A stretch of 48,156 nucleotides of DNA from Mycobacterium asiaticum. Lineage in GTDB: Bacteria; Actinomycetota; Actinomycetes; Mycobacteriales; Mycobacteriaceae. A program made the position numbers and the translations under genes. Of the stretch, positions 18,550 through 28,162 are shown in pieces. The stretch lies in the NCBI RefSeq assembly GCF_001673365.1, contig NZ_LZLS01000155.1, forward strand, positions 1 to 48,156. The letters are read 5' to 3'. The notes under the pieces were generated by a model, which had not been told where the DNA came from, made no database searches, and saw only the letters and a program-made list of their open reading frames with translations. Numbering within the stretch: position 1 is the stretch's first letter; each line of letters begins with the position of its first letter.

Positions 18550-19089
18550 ATGTCGCGTATTGGTAAGCAACCGGTTCAGATCCCCGCTGGAGTCGACGTA
18601 ACCATCGAAGGCCAGAACGTCTCGGTCAAGGGTCCCAAGGGCACCCTCGAGTTGACGGTGGCCGAGCCGATCACCGTGTCGCGCAACGACGATGGCGCCG
18701 TGGTGGTTTCGCGTCCGGACGACGAGCGGCACAACCGCTCGCTGCACGGGCTGTCGCGCACCCTGGTGGCCAACCTGGTCACCGGTGTGACGGAGGGCTA
18801 CACGACCAAAATGGAGATCCACGGTGTCGGTTACCGTGTGCAACTCAAGGGCAGCAACCTGGAGTTCGCGCTCGGATACAGCCACCCGGTGGTAATCGAA
18901 GCCCCCGAAGGCATCACGTTCGCGGTGCAGGCGCCGACGAAGTTCACCGTCTCTGGGATTGACAAGCAGAAGGTCGGCCAAATCTCGGCGAACATCCGCC
19001 GTCTGCGTCGTCCCGACCCGTACAAGGGCAAGGGTGTGCGCTACGAGGGTGAGCAGATCCGCCGCAAGGTCGGAAAGACAGGTAAGTAG
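18550..19089 (+). CDS. rplF: 50S ribosomal protein L6
   Basis: L6 lies near the stalk base and sarcin-ricin loop. The 179-residue product starts [14 protein letters not shown] and has the two repeated L6 domains, the second containing [10 protein letters not shown] and [17 protein letters not shown], which is typical. It is two nt ahead of rplR. Confidence 0.98.
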   Translation: MSRIGKQPVQIPAGVDVTIEGQNVSVKGPKGTLELTVAEPITVSRNDDGAVVVSRPDDERHNRSLHGLSRTLVANLVTGVTEGYTTKMEIHGVGYRVQLKGSNLEFALGYSHPVVIEAPEGITFAVQAPTKFTVSGIDKQKVGQISANIRRLRRPDPYKGKGVRYEGEQIRRKVGKTGK

Positions 19090-19091
19090 TC

Positions 19092-19496
19092 ATGGCGCAA
19101 ACACAGGCTGAATCAGCGCGAAAGCCAGTGGGGCAGAGCGTATCCGCAACCCGTCGGGTCTCGCGGCTGCGTCGGCACGCACGGCTGCGCAAGAAGGTCT
19201 CGGGCACCGCTGAACGTCCCCGTCTGGTGGTGAACAGGTCGTCGCGGCACATTCACGTGCAACTGGTGAATGACCTCAATGGCACCACCGTGGCGGCGGC
19301 TTCGTCGATCGAAGCCGACGTTCGCGGTCTGGATGGGGACAAGAAAGCCCGTAGCGTGCGGGTCGGACAGTTGATCGCCGAGCGGGCCAAGGCTGCCGGC
19401 ATCGACTCCGTGGTCTTCGACCGCGGCGGCTACACCTACGGTGGACGGATCGCGGCATTGGCGGATGCCGCCCGCGAGAACGGATTGCAATTCTGA
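19092..19496 (+). CDS. rplR: 50S ribosomal protein L18
   Basis: L18 binds 5S rRNA with L5. The core starts near residue 14 with [20 protein letters not shown] and continues through [17 protein letters not shown] to the conserved [20 protein letters not shown]. The 134-residue length is slightly longer than the usual 115-120 because of a short N-terminal extension. Confidence 0.97.
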   Translation: MAQTQAESARKPVGQSVSATRRVSRLRRHARLRKKVSGTAERPRLVVNRSSRHIHVQLVNDLNGTTVAAASSIEADVRGLDGDKKARSVRVGQLIAERAKAAGIDSVVFDRGGYTYGGRIAALADAARENGLQF

Positions 19497-19515
19497 TGAA
19501 CGGAAGGTTCGCATA

Positions 19516-20199
19516 ATGGCCGAACAACCGGCCGGGGGTCCGACAGATAGCCGTGGCCCGGACAGCCGTGACGGCCGCGACGGACGGGGTCGCCGCGATG
19601 GCGGTGGCCGTGGCGGACGCGACCGTGACCGCGACGGCGACAAGAGCAACTACCTGGAGCGGGTCGTCGCGATCAACCGTGTCTCCAAGGTGGTCAAGGG
19701 TGGTCGGCGGTTCAGCTTCACCGCGCTGGTCATCGTGGGTGACGGCAACGGCATGGTGGGCGTGGGTTATGGCAAGGCCAAGGAAGTTCCGGCCGCCATC
19801 GCCAAGGGTGTCGAGGAAGCGCGCAAGGGCTTCTTCCGGGTGCCGCTGATCGGCGGAACCATCACGCACCCGGTGCAGGGCGAAGCCGCTGCCGGCGTCG
19901 TGCTGCTGCGCCCGGCCAGCCCGGGTACCGGTGTGATCGCCGGTGGTGCGGCTCGTGCGGTGCTGGAATGCGCTGGCGTGCACGACATTCTGGCCAAGTC
20001 GCTGGGTAGCGACAACGCGATCAACGTGGTGCATGCCACCGTCGCAGCCCTGAAGATGCTGCAGCGTCCCGAGGAGGTGGCCGCCAGGCGCGGTCTGCCC
20101 ATCGAGGATGTCGCTCCGGCGGGGATGCTGAAGGCGCGCCGCGAGAGCGAGGCGCTGGCCGCACAGAATTCCGGGGCAGCAAGAGAGGCTGCACAATAA
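19516..20199 (+). CDS. rpsE: 30S ribosomal protein S5 with Arg/Gly/Asp-rich N-terminus
   Basis: S5 acts in decoding fidelity and mRNA entry. The ATG at 19516 ([13 protein letters not shown]), preceded by GGAAGG, gives 227 residues against about 165 in E. coli. The first 45 or so residues are low complexity with repeated RDGRD and GRGGRD-type units. The core then begins at [18 protein letters not shown], with the dsRNA-binding domain and [15 protein letters not shown]. The stop overlaps the rpmD ATG by one base. Confidence 0.97.
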   Translation: MAEQPAGGPTDSRGPDSRDGRDGRGRRDGGGRGGRDRDRDGDKSNYLERVVAINRVSKVVKGGRRFSFTALVIVGDGNGMVGVGYGKAKEVPAAIAKGVEEARKGFFRVPLIGGTITHPVQGEAAAGVVLLRPASPGTGVIAGGAARAVLECAGVHDILAKSLGSDNAINVVHATVAALKMLQRPEEVAARRGLPIEDVAPAGMLKARRESEALAAQNSGAAREAAQ

Positions 20200-20381
20200 T
20201 GAGCCAACTGAAGATCACCCAGGTGCGCAGCACCATCGGAGCGCGCTGGAAGCAGCGGGAGAGCCTGCGCACGCTGGGCCTACGCAAGATTCGCCACTCG
20301 GTGATCCGCGACGACAACCCGCAGACGCGCGGGTTGATCACTGTGGTGAGCCACTTGGTTGAAGTCGAGGAGGTCAAGTGA
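20199..20381 (+). CDS. rpmD: 50S ribosomal protein L30
   Basis: L30 is a small peripheral 50S protein. The 60-residue product is complete, with [20 protein letters not shown] and [19 protein letters not shown]. Its ATG overlaps the rpsE stop by one base and its stop overlaps the rplO GTG by four bases. Confidence 0.97.
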   Translation: MSQLKITQVRSTIGARWKQRESLRTLGLRKIRHSVIRDDNPQTRGLITVVSHLVEVEEVK

Positions 20382-20818
20382 CCATCAAGCTTCACGACCT
20401 GAAACCCGCGCGGGGGTCCAAGACCGCGAAGACCCGCGTCGGTCGCGGTGAGGGTTCCAAAGGCAAGACCGCGGGCCGCGGCACCAAGGGTACGAAGGCG
20501 CGCAAGAACGTGCCGGCGACCTTCGAGGGCGGGCAGATGCCAATTCACATGCGGCTGCCCAAGCTCAAGGGTTTCCGCAACCGGTTCCGCACCGAGTACC
20601 AGGTCGTCAACGTCGGCGACATCAACCGGTTGTTCCCCGAGGGCGGCACCGTGGGTGTCGAGGAATTGGTGGCCAAGGGCGCAGTTCGCAAGAACTCGTT
20701 GGTCAAGGTCCTCGGTGACGGCAAGCTGGCCGTCAAGGTCGACCTGACCGCGCACAAGTTCAGCGGCAGCGCACGCGAGAAGATCACCGCGGCCGGCGGT
20801 TCGGCGACCGAACTGTAG
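20378..20818 (+). CDS. rplO: 50S ribosomal protein L15
   Basis: L15 is a late assembly protein of the 50S subunit. The 146-residue product starts at GTG with [14 protein letters not shown] and carries the Gly/Arg/Lys-rich N-terminal stretch [18 protein letters not shown] typical of the family, then [16 protein letters not shown]. It is the last gene of this ribosomal block, and a hairpin begins 14 nt after its stop. In many bacteria secY follows directly; here secY is 20 kb away. Confidence 0.98.
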   Translation: MTIKLHDLKPARGSKTAKTRVGRGEGSKGKTAGRGTKGTKARKNVPATFEGGQMPIHMRLPKLKGFRNRFRTEYQVVNVGDINRLFPEGGTVGVEELVAKGAVRKNSLVKVLGDGKLAVKVDLTAHKFSGSAREKITAAGGSATEL

Positions 20819-20831
20819 CCTGCGCGAGAAG

Positions 20832-20875
20832 ACGCAAAAGCACCCGCACGCCCGCCGTGTCGGGTGCTCTTGCGT
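20832..20875. terminator. TRIT-like terminator after rplO (copy 3)
   Basis: ACGCAAAAGCACCCG (20832-20846) pairs with CGGGTGCTCTTGCGT (20861-20875) with one mismatch. A further CACG/CGTG pair lies inside the loop, and GCGCG/CGCGC arms flank it. It shares the A/U block within the stem with the hairpin after rpsQ. It lies between the convergent rplO and the flavin oxidoreductase gene, so it may serve both. Confidence 0.75.
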
Positions 20876-20886
20876 TTCCGCGCAAG

Positions 20887-21813
20887 TTAACGCAACTGTG
20901 GAATCACTTCTGCGGCAAGGCGTTCCAGCTGTTCGCGGTCCTCTGCGACGTCGCGGCCGACGGGATTGAACAGCAGCATCTCGGCTCCGGCGTACATCAC
21001 CTCACGAAGCCCGCGGGCTACGTCGTCGGGTGTGCCTGACACCGCCACCGACTCGATGCCCGCCATCTTGCCGTAGATGCGCCGCAGCCCGGCCTGCACG
21101 CGTTCGCGGGCCCGGTCGGCATCGTCGTCGATCATCAGATAGACGCGTTTGCCGATGGTGAAGCCCGCCGGGTCCTTTTGTTGTTCGGCCAATTCGCGGC
21201 GCACGATCTGCACCGCCTCGGCGAAGTCGGCCGTCGATGACGAGCCGGCGCCCAAAAAGGCGTCACCATGTCGCACCGCCCGGGCCAGCGCCTTTGGTGC
21301 CAAGCCGCCGAACCAGATCGGCGGATGCGGTCGTTGCACCGGCTTAGGCGCGATGGGCAGGTCGTCGACGTCACGGAAGCGGCCATGAAAAGACACCCGC
21401 GGTTGATCAGACCAGGCCGCCTTCATCAGTTGCAGCCCTTCGGTGAAGTAACTCAGATAGGAGTCCTTGTCGACGCCGAAGGCGGCGAACTTGCGGCGGC
21501 CGCCGCCGGGGGCGACACCGAGGTCGAGCCGACCGTGGCTGAGCCGGTCGACGGCGGTCACCGCCGAGGCGAGTTGCAGCGGATCATGTAGCGACGTCAC
21601 CAGGACGGCGACCCCCAGGCGCAGCCGTTGCGTGCAAGCCGCCGCATAGGCCAGCAGCTCCAGCGGGGCCAACAGGGGCGCGTCGCCGATGATCTGCTCG
21701 AGTACCCACCCGCCGTCGAACCCGAGTTGCTCCACGCGAGTCAGATACGAGCGCAGCCCCGCGGCGTCGAAGCCGTCCGCATCGAGCTGCGGGATCGCGA
21801 TGGAATACCTCAC
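20887..21813 (-). CDS. LLM-class flavin-dependent oxidoreductase
   Basis: This is a luciferase-like monooxygenase or F420-dependent enzyme with a TIM-barrel fold. The 308-residue product has RLRLGVAVLVTSLHDPLQL, the conserved HGRLDLGVAPGGG, HPPIWFGGLAPKAL and a C-terminal VSGTPDDVARGLREV. Mycobacteria use F420 in many such enzymes; the cofactor here cannot be decided from sequence alone. The GTG at 21813 has TACGGT six bases upstream, consistent with a leaderless mRNA. It is divergent from sppA with only 55 bp between starts. Confidence 0.85.
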   Translation of the reverse strand: MRYSIAIPQLDADGFDAAGLRSYLTRVEQLGFDGGWVLEQIIGDAPLLAPLELLAYAAACTQRLRLGVAVLVTSLHDPLQLASAVTAVDRLSHGRLDLGVAPGGGRRKFAAFGVDKDSYLSYFTEGLQLMKAAWSDQPRVSFHGRFRDVDDLPIAPKPVQRPHPPIWFGGLAPKALARAVRHGDAFLGAGSSSTADFAEAVQIVRRELAEQQKDPAGFTIGKRVYLMIDDDADRARERVQAGLRRIYGKMAGIESVAVSGTPDDVARGLREVMYAGAEMLLFNPVGRDVAEDREQLERLAAEVIPQLR

Positions 21814-21819
21814 ACGTCC

Positions 21820-21829
21820 ACCGTACGGT
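21820..21829 (-). promoter_or_regulatory. Leaderless promoter of the LLM oxidoreductase
   Basis: The -10 TACGGT (minus strand, 21825-21820) ends six bases before the GTG at 21813. It lies in a perfect ten-base palindrome, ACCGTACGGT (21820-21829), so it could double as a regulator site. The divergent sppA promoter is about 30 bp away. Confidence 0.5.
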
Positions 21830-21855
21830 TGCCTGGGCGAGAAAGCGGCGATCGG

Positions 21856-21869
21856 TAGGCTTCAGTACA
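21856..21869 (+). promoter_or_regulatory. Leaderless promoter of sppA
   Basis: TAGGCT (21856-21861) is a TANNNT -10 hexamer with seven bases before the ATG at 21869. No Shine-Dalgarno site is visible. This supports the ATG at 21869 over in-frame starts up to 180 bases upstream, which lie inside or beyond the divergent gene. Confidence 0.6.
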
Positions 21870-23656
21870 TGTTTGCGTTCCTGCCTTCGCTGCCTGGGGT
21901 CGACGATCTGCGCGCCCTGGTGAACCGGGTGGACACCGCCCGCCATCACGGCGTACCCAACGGCTGCGTGCTCGAGTTGGACCTACGCAGCACGCCGCCA
22001 GAGACATCGGGCTTCGACCCGTTGGCAATCATCACCGGCGGCGGCCGGCAGTTGTCGTTGCGCGACGCTGTCACGGCGATCCACCGCGGCGCCGAGGACC
22101 CGCGTGTCGTAGGACTGATCGCACAGGTGCAGTTGCCACCTTCGCCGATCGGGGCGGTACAGGAGTTGCGGGACGCCATCGCGGCGTTCAGTGCCGTCAA
22201 GCCGTCACTGGCCTGGGCGGAGACCTATCCGGGCACGCTGTCCTACTACCTGGCCTCAGCGTTCCGTGAGGTGTGGATGCAGCCTTCCGGCAGCGTCGGG
22301 CTGATCGGCTTCGCGAGCAATGCGATGTTCCTGCGCGATGCGCTGGACAAAGCGGGTATCGAAGCGCAATTCGTCGCCCGCGGCGAATACAAGTCGGCGG
22401 CAAACCTTTTCACTGAAGATGGCTTCACCGATGCCCACCGCGAGGCGGTCACTGCCATGCTGGGCAGCCTGCAGGACCAGGTGTGGCAGGCCGTCGCCGA
22501 GTCGCGCCACATCGAGACGGCCACGCTCGACGAACTGGCCGACCGCGCGCCGTTGCTGCGCGGCGACGCGGTCTCATCCGGTCTGGTCGATCGGATCGGC
22601 TACCGTGACGAGGCCTACGCCCGCATGGCGGAATGGGTTGACCCGCACGCCAATTCGGAGGACTTTGACGCGGACTTGAAGCCGCCGCGGATGTATCTCG
22701 CGCGCTACGCCGGCGCAGCCCGGTCACGCCTGGCGCCGCCGGTGCCGTCCATACCGGGCCGCCGGGCAAAGCCCATCATCGCCGTGGTCACGGTGGCGGG
22801 CGCTATCGTCAACGGTCGTGGCGGGCCGCAAGGGCTGCCGATCGGCCCCTCGAACGCCGGTGGCGACACCATCGCGGCGGCGCTGCGCGAGGTCGCGGCC
22901 GAGGAGGCGGTGTCGGCGATCGTGTTACGGGTGGATAGTCCCGGCGGTTCGGTGACGGCGTCGGAGACCATCTGGCGCGAGGTGAAGCGGGCTCGCGAAC
23001 GCGGCAAACCCGTGGTGGCGTCGATGGGTTCGGTGGCCGCGTCCGGTGGCTACTACGTCTCGATGGGCGCCGACGCGATCGTCGCCAATCCCGGGACGAT
23101 CACCGGCTCGATCGGCGTCATCACCGGCAAGCTGGTGGTTCGGGATCTCAAAGACCGCCTCGGCGTCGGCTCGGACACGGTGCGCACCAACGCCAATGCC
23201 GACGCCTGGTCGATCGACGCGCCATTCACCCCGGAGCAGCAGGCTCACCGGGAAGCCGAGGCCGACCTGTTCTACACCGATTTCGTGCAGCGGGTCGCCG
23301 ACGGGCGCAATCTGACCACCGACGAAGTGGACGTCGTTGCGCGAGGCCGGGTTTGGACGGGGGCGGACGCGCTGGAGCGGGGACTGGTCGACGAGCTCGG
23401 CGGTTTTCGGACCGCGGTGCGCCGCGCCAAGGTGCTCGCCGGGCTGGATGCGGACACCGACGTTCGAGTCCTGAGCTATCCGGGCTCGTCACTGTTGGAC
23501 ATGCTGCGGCCGCGGGCGTCGTCGCAACCGGGCGCGGCTTCGCTGCCCGAGGCGGTGGGAGCGTTGCTTACCCGCTCGGTGGTGGGGATCATCGACCAGG
23601 TCCAGCAGACCGCCTCGGGCGCCAACGCGCTGTGGCTGGGGCAGGCTCGGTTTTAG
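21869..23656 (+). CDS. sppA: Signal peptide peptidase SppA, 67K type
   Basis: SppA is a membrane-bound serine protease of family S49 that degrades cleaved signal peptides. The 595-residue product has two tandem S49 domains. The predicted catalytic dyad is Lys175 (in [12 protein letters not shown]) and Ser392 (in [13 protein letters not shown]), matching the Lys/Ser dyad of E. coli SppA. The start follows a leaderless -10. M. tuberculosis SppA is somewhat longer (about 623, from memory). The stop overlaps the convergent methyltransferase stop by four bases. Confidence 0.93.
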   Translation: MFAFLPSLPGVDDLRALVNRVDTARHHGVPNGCVLELDLRSTPPETSGFDPLAIITGGGRQLSLRDAVTAIHRGAEDPRVVGLIAQVQLPPSPIGAVQELRDAIAAFSAVKPSLAWAETYPGTLSYYLASAFREVWMQPSGSVGLIGFASNAMFLRDALDKAGIEAQFVARGEYKSAANLFTEDGFTDAHREAVTAMLGSLQDQVWQAVAESRHIETATLDELADRAPLLRGDAVSSGLVDRIGYRDEAYARMAEWVDPHANSEDFDADLKPPRMYLARYAGAARSRLAPPVPSIPGRRAKPIIAVVTVAGAIVNGRGGPQGLPIGPSNAGGDTIAAALREVAAEEAVSAIVLRVDSPGGSVTASETIWREVKRARERGKPVVASMGSVAASGGYYVSMGADAIVANPGTITGSIGVITGKLVVRDLKDRLGVGSDTVRTNANADAWSIDAPFTPEQQAHREAEADLFYTDFVQRVADGRNLTTDEVDVVARGRVWTGADALERGLVDELGGFRTAVRRAKVLAGLDADTDVRVLSYPGSSLLDMLRPRASSQPGAASLPEAVGALLTRSVVGIIDQVQQTASGANALWLGQARF

Positions 23657-24567
23657 CCGGTCAGCCCACCGCTGATGAAGATGATCTCGCCGAGCGGGTC
23701 GTCGTCTGCGAGATCGCGCACCTGCAAGCCGTTTTGTCGGAACAGTTCGGTGCGGGTGATCCCGTCGACGTTCCAGCCCTTGGCGCCCAGATAGTCGACG
23801 ACGTGGTTGCGCTCACCGGAGTAGACCAGTGACGCCATGTCGATATCGACCCCGTGATCGCGAAAGCTGCCCGACATTTCACGTACCTTGTCGGCGTCGA
23901 AATCGATGATGCCGGGCACGAATTCGGTGGCCACGGTACTACCGGGCACGCTGAGTGCGGTGATGTTGTCGAACAACCGGTCCTGGGCTTCGGGCGGTAG
24001 GTAAATCAGCAGGCCTTCGGCCAGCCACGCCGTTGGCTGGGTGGTATCGAAGCCTGCCTCCCGCAGCGCTGCCGGCCAGTCGCCGCGCAGGTCGATCGCG
24101 ACGGTGCGCCGCGTTGCGGTGGGCTCGGCGCCGATGCCTGCCAGCGCGGTCGTCTTGAATTCGATGACCTGAGGTTGGTCGATCTCGTAAACCACCGTGC
24201 CGTCCGGCCACGGTAAGCGGTAGGCGCGGGCGTCGAGCCCGGAGGCCAGGATCACCGCCTGCCGGACACCCGCGTCGGCGGCATTGGCGAAGTACTCGTC
24301 GAAGTACTTGGTGCGCACGCCCATTCCGTCGATCATTGCCTGCATGCGGTCCGGCGAGAAATTCTCGAAGGATTCGAGGTCGAGTTCGCCGTCCATCATC
24401 TTGGTGAATAACTCCACCCCAACCGCGCGGACCAGTGGCTCGGCGAACGGATCGGTGATTAACCCGTCCGGTGCTTTGGTCACCATGGCGCGCCCGGCCG
24501 CGACCATCGTCGCGGTGGCGCCGACGCTGGACGCCAGATCCCAGTTGTCGTCGTGAGCGCGTGGCAT
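23653..24567 (-). CDS. SAM-dependent methyltransferase, LCM/PF04072 type (Rv0725c-like)
   Basis: This belongs to a mycobacterial family related to leucine carboxyl methyltransferases; substrates are unknown. The 304-residue product starts [19 protein letters not shown] at 24567, preceded by AGGAGAG. The SAM-binding region is [18 protein letters not shown] followed by [12 protein letters not shown], and [17 protein letters not shown] is conserved. Two more members lie at 38839-40709. A longer frame to 25119 is a shadow of the next gene. It converges on sppA with overlapping stop codons. Confidence 0.9.
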   Translation of the reverse strand: MPRAHDDNWDLASSVGATATMVAAGRAMVTKAPDGLITDPFAEPLVRAVGVELFTKMMDGELDLESFENFSPDRMQAMIDGMGVRTKYFDEYFANAADAGVRQAVILASGLDARAYRLPWPDGTVVYEIDQPQVIEFKTTALAGIGAEPTATRRTVAIDLRGDWPAALREAGFDTTQPTAWLAEGLLIYLPPEAQDRLFDNITALSVPGSTVATEFVPGIIDFDADKVREMSGSFRDHGVDIDMASLVYSGERNHVVDYLGAKGWNVDGITRTELFRQNGLQVRDLADDDPLGEIIFISGGLTG

Positions 24568-24703
24568 GGCTCTCCTATCAGTCCTATTAGGTCTTGGTCG
24601 GTGACGCATGTACAACGTCGCACTTACGTGGCATATTTCCAATTCGGAACTTTGATGACCAAAGCGGTTTCCGTACGGCCCGGTTAGCGGCAACCTTGAG
24701 GCC

Positions 24704-25456
24704 ATGACAAAGCGAGTGCTGATCACGGGGGCTTCGTCGGGAGTCGGCGCGGCTCTGGCCCGAGCGTTGGCCGGCCAGGGCGCGGTGGTGGGCTTGATCG
24801 CCCGTCGCGAGCACAGGTTGGCCGACGTCCTCGCGGACTGCCGCACTACCTCACCGGAGTCGATGATGTGGGCGGCCGATCTCGCCGACGGCGTGGCAGC
24901 CAGCCGACTTGCATTGCAAGCCTGGCATGCGCTGGGCGGCATCGACGTCCTGGTCAACAACGCGGCCGTGCCCAAGCGGCGTGCGGTCGCCGCCCTCAAA
25001 CCCGACGAGGTCGAGGGTGTCATGCGGGTCAACTTCATGGCCCCGATGCGGCTGACGCTGGCCTTGCTGCCACGCATGCTGGCGCGCCGTTCGGGCATCA
25101 TCGTCAACGTGGCCAGCATGGCCGGACGGCTCGGTATCGCTGGCGAATCGGCCTACTGTGCAAGCAAATTCGCGTTGACTGGCTGGAGTGAGGCGATGGC
25201 GATCGACCTAGTCGGCAGCGGAGTATCGGTCAAACTGATCCAGCTCGGACCAGTCGACACCGAGATCTGGGATCAGCCCGACAACGACGAGCCCGTCTAC
25301 CAAGGCCCGAAGGTGCCGCCCGAGGAGGTCGCCGCGGGCATCATCACGGCCATGGAAAGCGACCGCTTCGAGCACTACCTGCCAGATCTCAAGGCGGTGG
25401 TCGAGGCCAAGGACGCCGACCTCGACGCGTTCATTGTCGGTATGGCCGGCCAATGA
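24704..25456 (+). CDS. Short-chain dehydrogenase/reductase
   Basis: This is a classical SDR of 250 residues using NAD(P)H. It has TGASSGVG (residues 8-15), the NNAA motif (85-88) and the Ser138, Tyr151, Lys155 catalytic set in [13 protein letters not shown] basic RRE pattern at residues 34-36 after the second strand favours NADP(H). It overlaps the next dehydrogenase by four bases (ATGA), so the two are probably co-translated. The substrate is unknown; the pair could act on successive alcohol/ketone steps. Confidence 0.88.
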   Translation: MTKRVLITGASSGVGAALARALAGQGAVVGLIARREHRLADVLADCRTTSPESMMWAADLADGVAASRLALQAWHALGGIDVLVNNAAVPKRRAVAALKPDEVEGVMRVNFMAPMRLTLALLPRMLARRSGIIVNVASMAGRLGIAGESAYCASKFALTGWSEAMAIDLVGSGVSVKLIQLGPVDTEIWDQPDNDEPVYQGPKVPPEEVAAGIITAMESDRFEHYLPDLKAVVEAKDADLDAFIVGMAGQ

Positions 25457-26685
25457 AAGCACTTGTCTATGGTGTGCCGCCGGAGCCGTTCGAGGTTGCC
25501 GGGCACCGCGGAAAGCTGGTGCAGAACCTGGGCCGTACTCCCACCGCGTTGCGCGACGTATCGGATCCAGTGCTGCTGCATCAGGATTGGGTGATCACCC
25601 GGCCGCGACTCACCGGTATCTGCGGGTCGGACTCCAAGCAAATCTTGATGGATTTCGGCGAGGACGACGCTGACAACGCGATGGCCGCGTTCTGCTCCTT
25701 TCCGCAGGTGATGGGTCACGAGGTGGTGGCCGACGTCGTCGAACTCGGGCCGAAGGCTCGGGGACTAGAGGTAGGGCAACGCGTGGTGCTCAACCCGTGG
25801 TTGTCCTGCGGGCCGCGTGGCATCGTTCCGCAGTGTCCGGCCTGTGTAAGCGGCGACTACAGCCTGTGCTGGAGTTTCACCGACGGTGACATCAAGCCGG
25901 GCATCCATACCGGGGTGTCGGCCGACGTCACGGGTGGGTACGCCGAGTTGATGCCAGCGCATGACAGCATGCTGTTCCCGGTGCCGGATTCGGTGCCCGA
26001 CGAGGTTGCGGTTTTCGCCGACCCGTTTTCGGTATCTCTGCACGCGATCACCCGCCATCCACCTCCTTCCTCCGGACAGGTGCTGGTCTACGGCGCCGGA
26101 TCGCTGGGCTTGTGCGCGGTAGCCATCCTGCGGGCGTTGTACCCCGAGGTCTCGGTGGCCGTGGTGGCGCGGTTCGACGCCCAAGCGGAACTGGCCCGCG
26201 CGTTCGGTGCCGTCAAAGTGCTTGCGCACGAACCACGCTCGGACATCATCGAGGAACTGGCGGGTTGGGGCGGTGGTCGGTTGCGCCAGCCTCTGCTGGG
26301 ACTGCCAATGGCTTATCCCGGTGCCGTCGACGTCGTCTACGACACCGTCGGCAAGCCCGAGACGTTCGAAGTGGGCGTGCGGGTGTTGACCGCGCGTGGG
26401 ACGTTGGTGAAAGCCGGCGTGCATGCGCCGGGACGGTGGGAGTGGAGTCCGCTGTACTTCAAGGAAATCAACTGGGTCGGCTCCAACGCTTTTGGTATCG
26501 AGGAGGTCGACGGGGTGCGCCAGCATGCCATCGCGCACTACCTCGACCTGGTCTCGTCTAGCCGAATCAACCTGCGCCCCATGCTTACTCACATGTTTCG
26601 GCTTGATCGGTGGCGGGAGGCGTTTCTGGCGATCGCCGACCAGGCCGGCAGTGGGGCGGTGAAGGTGGCGATCGATCAGCGCTGA
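25453..26685 (+). CDS. Zinc-dependent MDR-family alcohol dehydrogenase
   Basis: This is a medium-chain dehydrogenase of 410 residues. Catalytic zinc ligands are suggested by Cys57 (GICGSD) and GHE at 88-90. Structural zinc cysteines are plausible at 119, 128, 131 and 139. The Rossmann motif is VYGAGSLGLC (about 212-221). A large lobe after it (AGWGGGRLRQPLLGLPMAYP) is an insertion relative to compact family members. It is coupled to the upstream SDR by an ATGA overlap. The substrate is unknown. Confidence 0.85.
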   Translation: MKALVYGVPPEPFEVAGHRGKLVQNLGRTPTALRDVSDPVLLHQDWVITRPRLTGICGSDSKQILMDFGEDDADNAMAAFCSFPQVMGHEVVADVVELGPKARGLEVGQRVVLNPWLSCGPRGIVPQCPACVSGDYSLCWSFTDGDIKPGIHTGVSADVTGGYAELMPAHDSMLFPVPDSVPDEVAVFADPFSVSLHAITRHPPPSSGQVLVYGAGSLGLCAVAILRALYPEVSVAVVARFDAQAELARAFGAVKVLAHEPRSDIIEELAGWGGGRLRQPLLGLPMAYPGAVDVVYDTVGKPETFEVGVRVLTARGTLVKAGVHAPGRWEWSPLYFKEINWVGSNAFGIEEVDGVRQHAIAHYLDLVSSSRINLRPMLTHMFRLDRWREAFLAIADQAGSGAVKVAIDQR

Positions 26686-26707
26686 TCAGCCACGGTAGCG
26701 CACATGC

Positions 26708-26722
26708 TAACATGCATGCATG
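26708..26722 (+). promoter_or_regulatory. Leaderless promoter and palindrome of vapBC
   Basis: TAACAT (26708-26713) is followed by six bases and then the ATG at 26720. CATGCATGCATG (26711-26722), covering the -10 to start region, is a perfect palindrome. Ribbon-helix-helix antitoxins commonly bind such sites and repress their own operon, so this is a likely autoregulatory operator. Confidence 0.55.
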
Positions 26723-26959
26723 CGCACAACGGTGGAGATTACCGATGAACAGCACCGTGCCTTGACCGCGATCGCGCACCGTCGCGGTGTTCGCGGCTTC
26801 TCATTGCTGGTGCAAGAGGCGCTGGACGGCTACCTGGCCAACCTGAACGTCGACGAAGTGCAACTGCTGCTTGGGCTCGAAGGCGTGCTCACCGATTGTG
26901 ATGCGGACGAGATGCGTTCTCGCATCAATGATGTGAGATCTGCGTGGCGGGTCTCGTAG
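26720..26959 (+). CDS. Antitoxin, VapB/ribbon-helix-helix type
   Basis: This 79-residue protein starts MRTTVEITDEQHRALTAIA, a ribbon-helix-helix DNA-binding N-terminus. The rest, with VDEVQLLLGLEG, probably wraps the toxin. It overlaps the downstream PIN-domain toxin gene by 16 bases and is preceded by a palindromic promoter. Order, size and overlap are those of type II VapBC modules. Confidence 0.8.
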   Translation: MRTTVEITDEQHRALTAIAHRRGVRGFSLLVQEALDGYLANLNVDEVQLLLGLEGVLTDCDADEMRSRINDVRSAWRVS

Positions 26960-27339
26960 TCGTCGACACCGACCTGATCATCGACTTTCTCCGCGGCAAA
27001 GGGAGCGGCACCACCTTGGTGCGGGCGTTGCTGATAAATCACCAGTTACGCATCACCGCGATCACCGCATTCGAACTGCGTGTTGGCGCCGACTTCCTGG
27101 CGCGTCGGGACGACATTCTTCGACTGGTTCGGTCGCGGACATTCCCGCTCGACCCGAGCAGTGCGCTGCGCGCGGGCGAAGTTGCCGCGACTCTTCGAGC
27201 GGCGGGGCAGGACATCGGACTCGCCGACTGCCTGCAGGCCGGTGTCTGCCTCAACTTCGACCTGCCGCTGGCTACCCGCAACCGCAAGCATTTCGAGCGG
27301 GTCGAGGGTTTGCGCCTGCACGACTTAGCTGCGGGCTAG
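26944..27339 (+). CDS. PIN-domain ribonuclease toxin, VapC type
   Basis: This 131-residue PIN-domain protein is predicted to cleave RNA; mycobacterial VapC toxins often cut tRNA or 23S rRNA. The acidic residues fit the family: Asp8/Asp10 in VVDTD, Glu44 in AFELRVG, and Asp95 in IGLADCLQAG. LATRNRKHF follows as in most VapC proteins. The start is GTG, inside the antitoxin frame. All key residues appear present, so it is probably active. Its target is unknown. Confidence 0.85.
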   Translation: MAGLVVVDTDLIIDFLRGKGSGTTLVRALLINHQLRITAITAFELRVGADFLARRDDILRLVRSRTFPLDPSSALRAGEVAATLRAAGQDIGLADCLQAGVCLNFDLPLATRNRKHFERVEGLRLHDLAAG

Positions 27340-27350
27340 CGCGCACGACG

Positions 27351-27365
27351 CTCGCGCGGCGCGAG
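27351..27365. terminator. Small GC-rich hairpin after vapC
   Basis: CTCGCG (27351-27356) and CGCGAG (27360-27365) pair around a three-base loop, and flanking GCGCGC blocks extend it. It lies between the convergent vapC and methyltransferase genes. No U-tract follows, so a terminator role is uncertain. Confidence 0.3.
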
Positions 27366-27427
27366 GGCGCGCAGAATGCCATCAGCCGCGGCGTGTCGGT
27401 GTACCGCTGTGCACGTTCGCCGACCGG

Positions 27428-28096
27428 CTACCGCGGGCGGATGGCCCGGTAGTAGGTCAGCTGCCCGACGATCCGCTGCCGGTGGGTGGCCAGTTCCGTG
27501 CATTCGAAGCCGGCGGCGCGGAGCAGCTGCGGGATTGCGTCGCCGATGTTGTCGCTGAAGTGGGGATTGCGCTTCATCAGTCGCGCCATCAGGCCATGCA
27601 GAGGTCCAGAGTGGGTGTGCGCGTCGCCGCTGATGTCGACGAGATGCAGTTGGCCCCCGGGGCGCAGCACCCGAAATATTTCGGCCGCCACGGCCGGTTT
27701 CGCGTCCGCCCCGACATGATGCAGCATCATCGACGACAAGACCCGGTCGAACTCGCCATCTGCGAAGGGCAAACGTTGGGCGTAGGCTTGTTCAAATCGG
27801 ATTCCGGCCATCCCCAACGCCTTTCGGCGCGCCCGGGCCACTATCAGTGGGTCCGGGTCGGTGCCAATCGCTTCAATAGCGGGCCCCGATCGTTTGGCCC
27901 TGATGACGACGTTGCCGGTGCCGCAACCGATTTCCAGAACCCGCTGGCCGTCGGCGAGTTCGGCCTGCGCAATGAGCTTTTCATAAACGTTGCGCATTCC
28001 CATCAAGCGGGCGATCAGGTCGTAGGCGGGAAGAAACCGGTCGTGGGCAGTCGCTGGCAGGTAATCATGTGGATGATGTTTGGTCACAAAATCCAT
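27428..28096 (-). CDS. Class I SAM-dependent methyltransferase
   Basis: This 222-residue protein has motif I in VLEIGCGTGNVVIRA, the acidic post-I residue in IGTDPDP, and LSSMMLHHVG with FRVLRPGGQLHLVDISG, typical of UbiE/MT11-type methyltransferases. It lacks features that name a substrate. It is divergent from an AraC-type regulator; the 66 bp between the two starts probably holds both promoters, so the regulator may control this gene. Confidence 0.85.
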   Translation of the reverse strand: MDFVTKHHPHDYLPATAHDRFLPAYDLIARLMGMRNVYEKLIAQAELADGQRVLEIGCGTGNVVIRAKRSGPAIEAIGTDPDPLIVARARRKALGMAGIRFEQAYAQRLPFADGEFDRVLSSMMLHHVGADAKPAVAAEIFRVLRPGGQLHLVDISGDAHTHSGPLHGLMARLMKRNPHFSDNIGDAIPQLLRAAGFECTELATHRQRIVGQLTYYRAIRPR

Positions 28097-28148
28097 ACTG
28101 CGCCCGTGTGAAGTCCAGTAATTGGGCGATCGTAGCCAAAAAAAGGAC

Positions 28149-28162
28149 TATCTTTGGCACTA
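28149..28162 (+). promoter_or_regulatory. Leaderless promoter of the AraC regulator
   Basis: TATCTT (28149-28154) is seven bases before the ATG at 28162. This sets the start of the regulator at 28162 rather than at the in-frame ATG at 28069, which would overlap the divergent methyltransferase gene. Confidence 0.55.
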
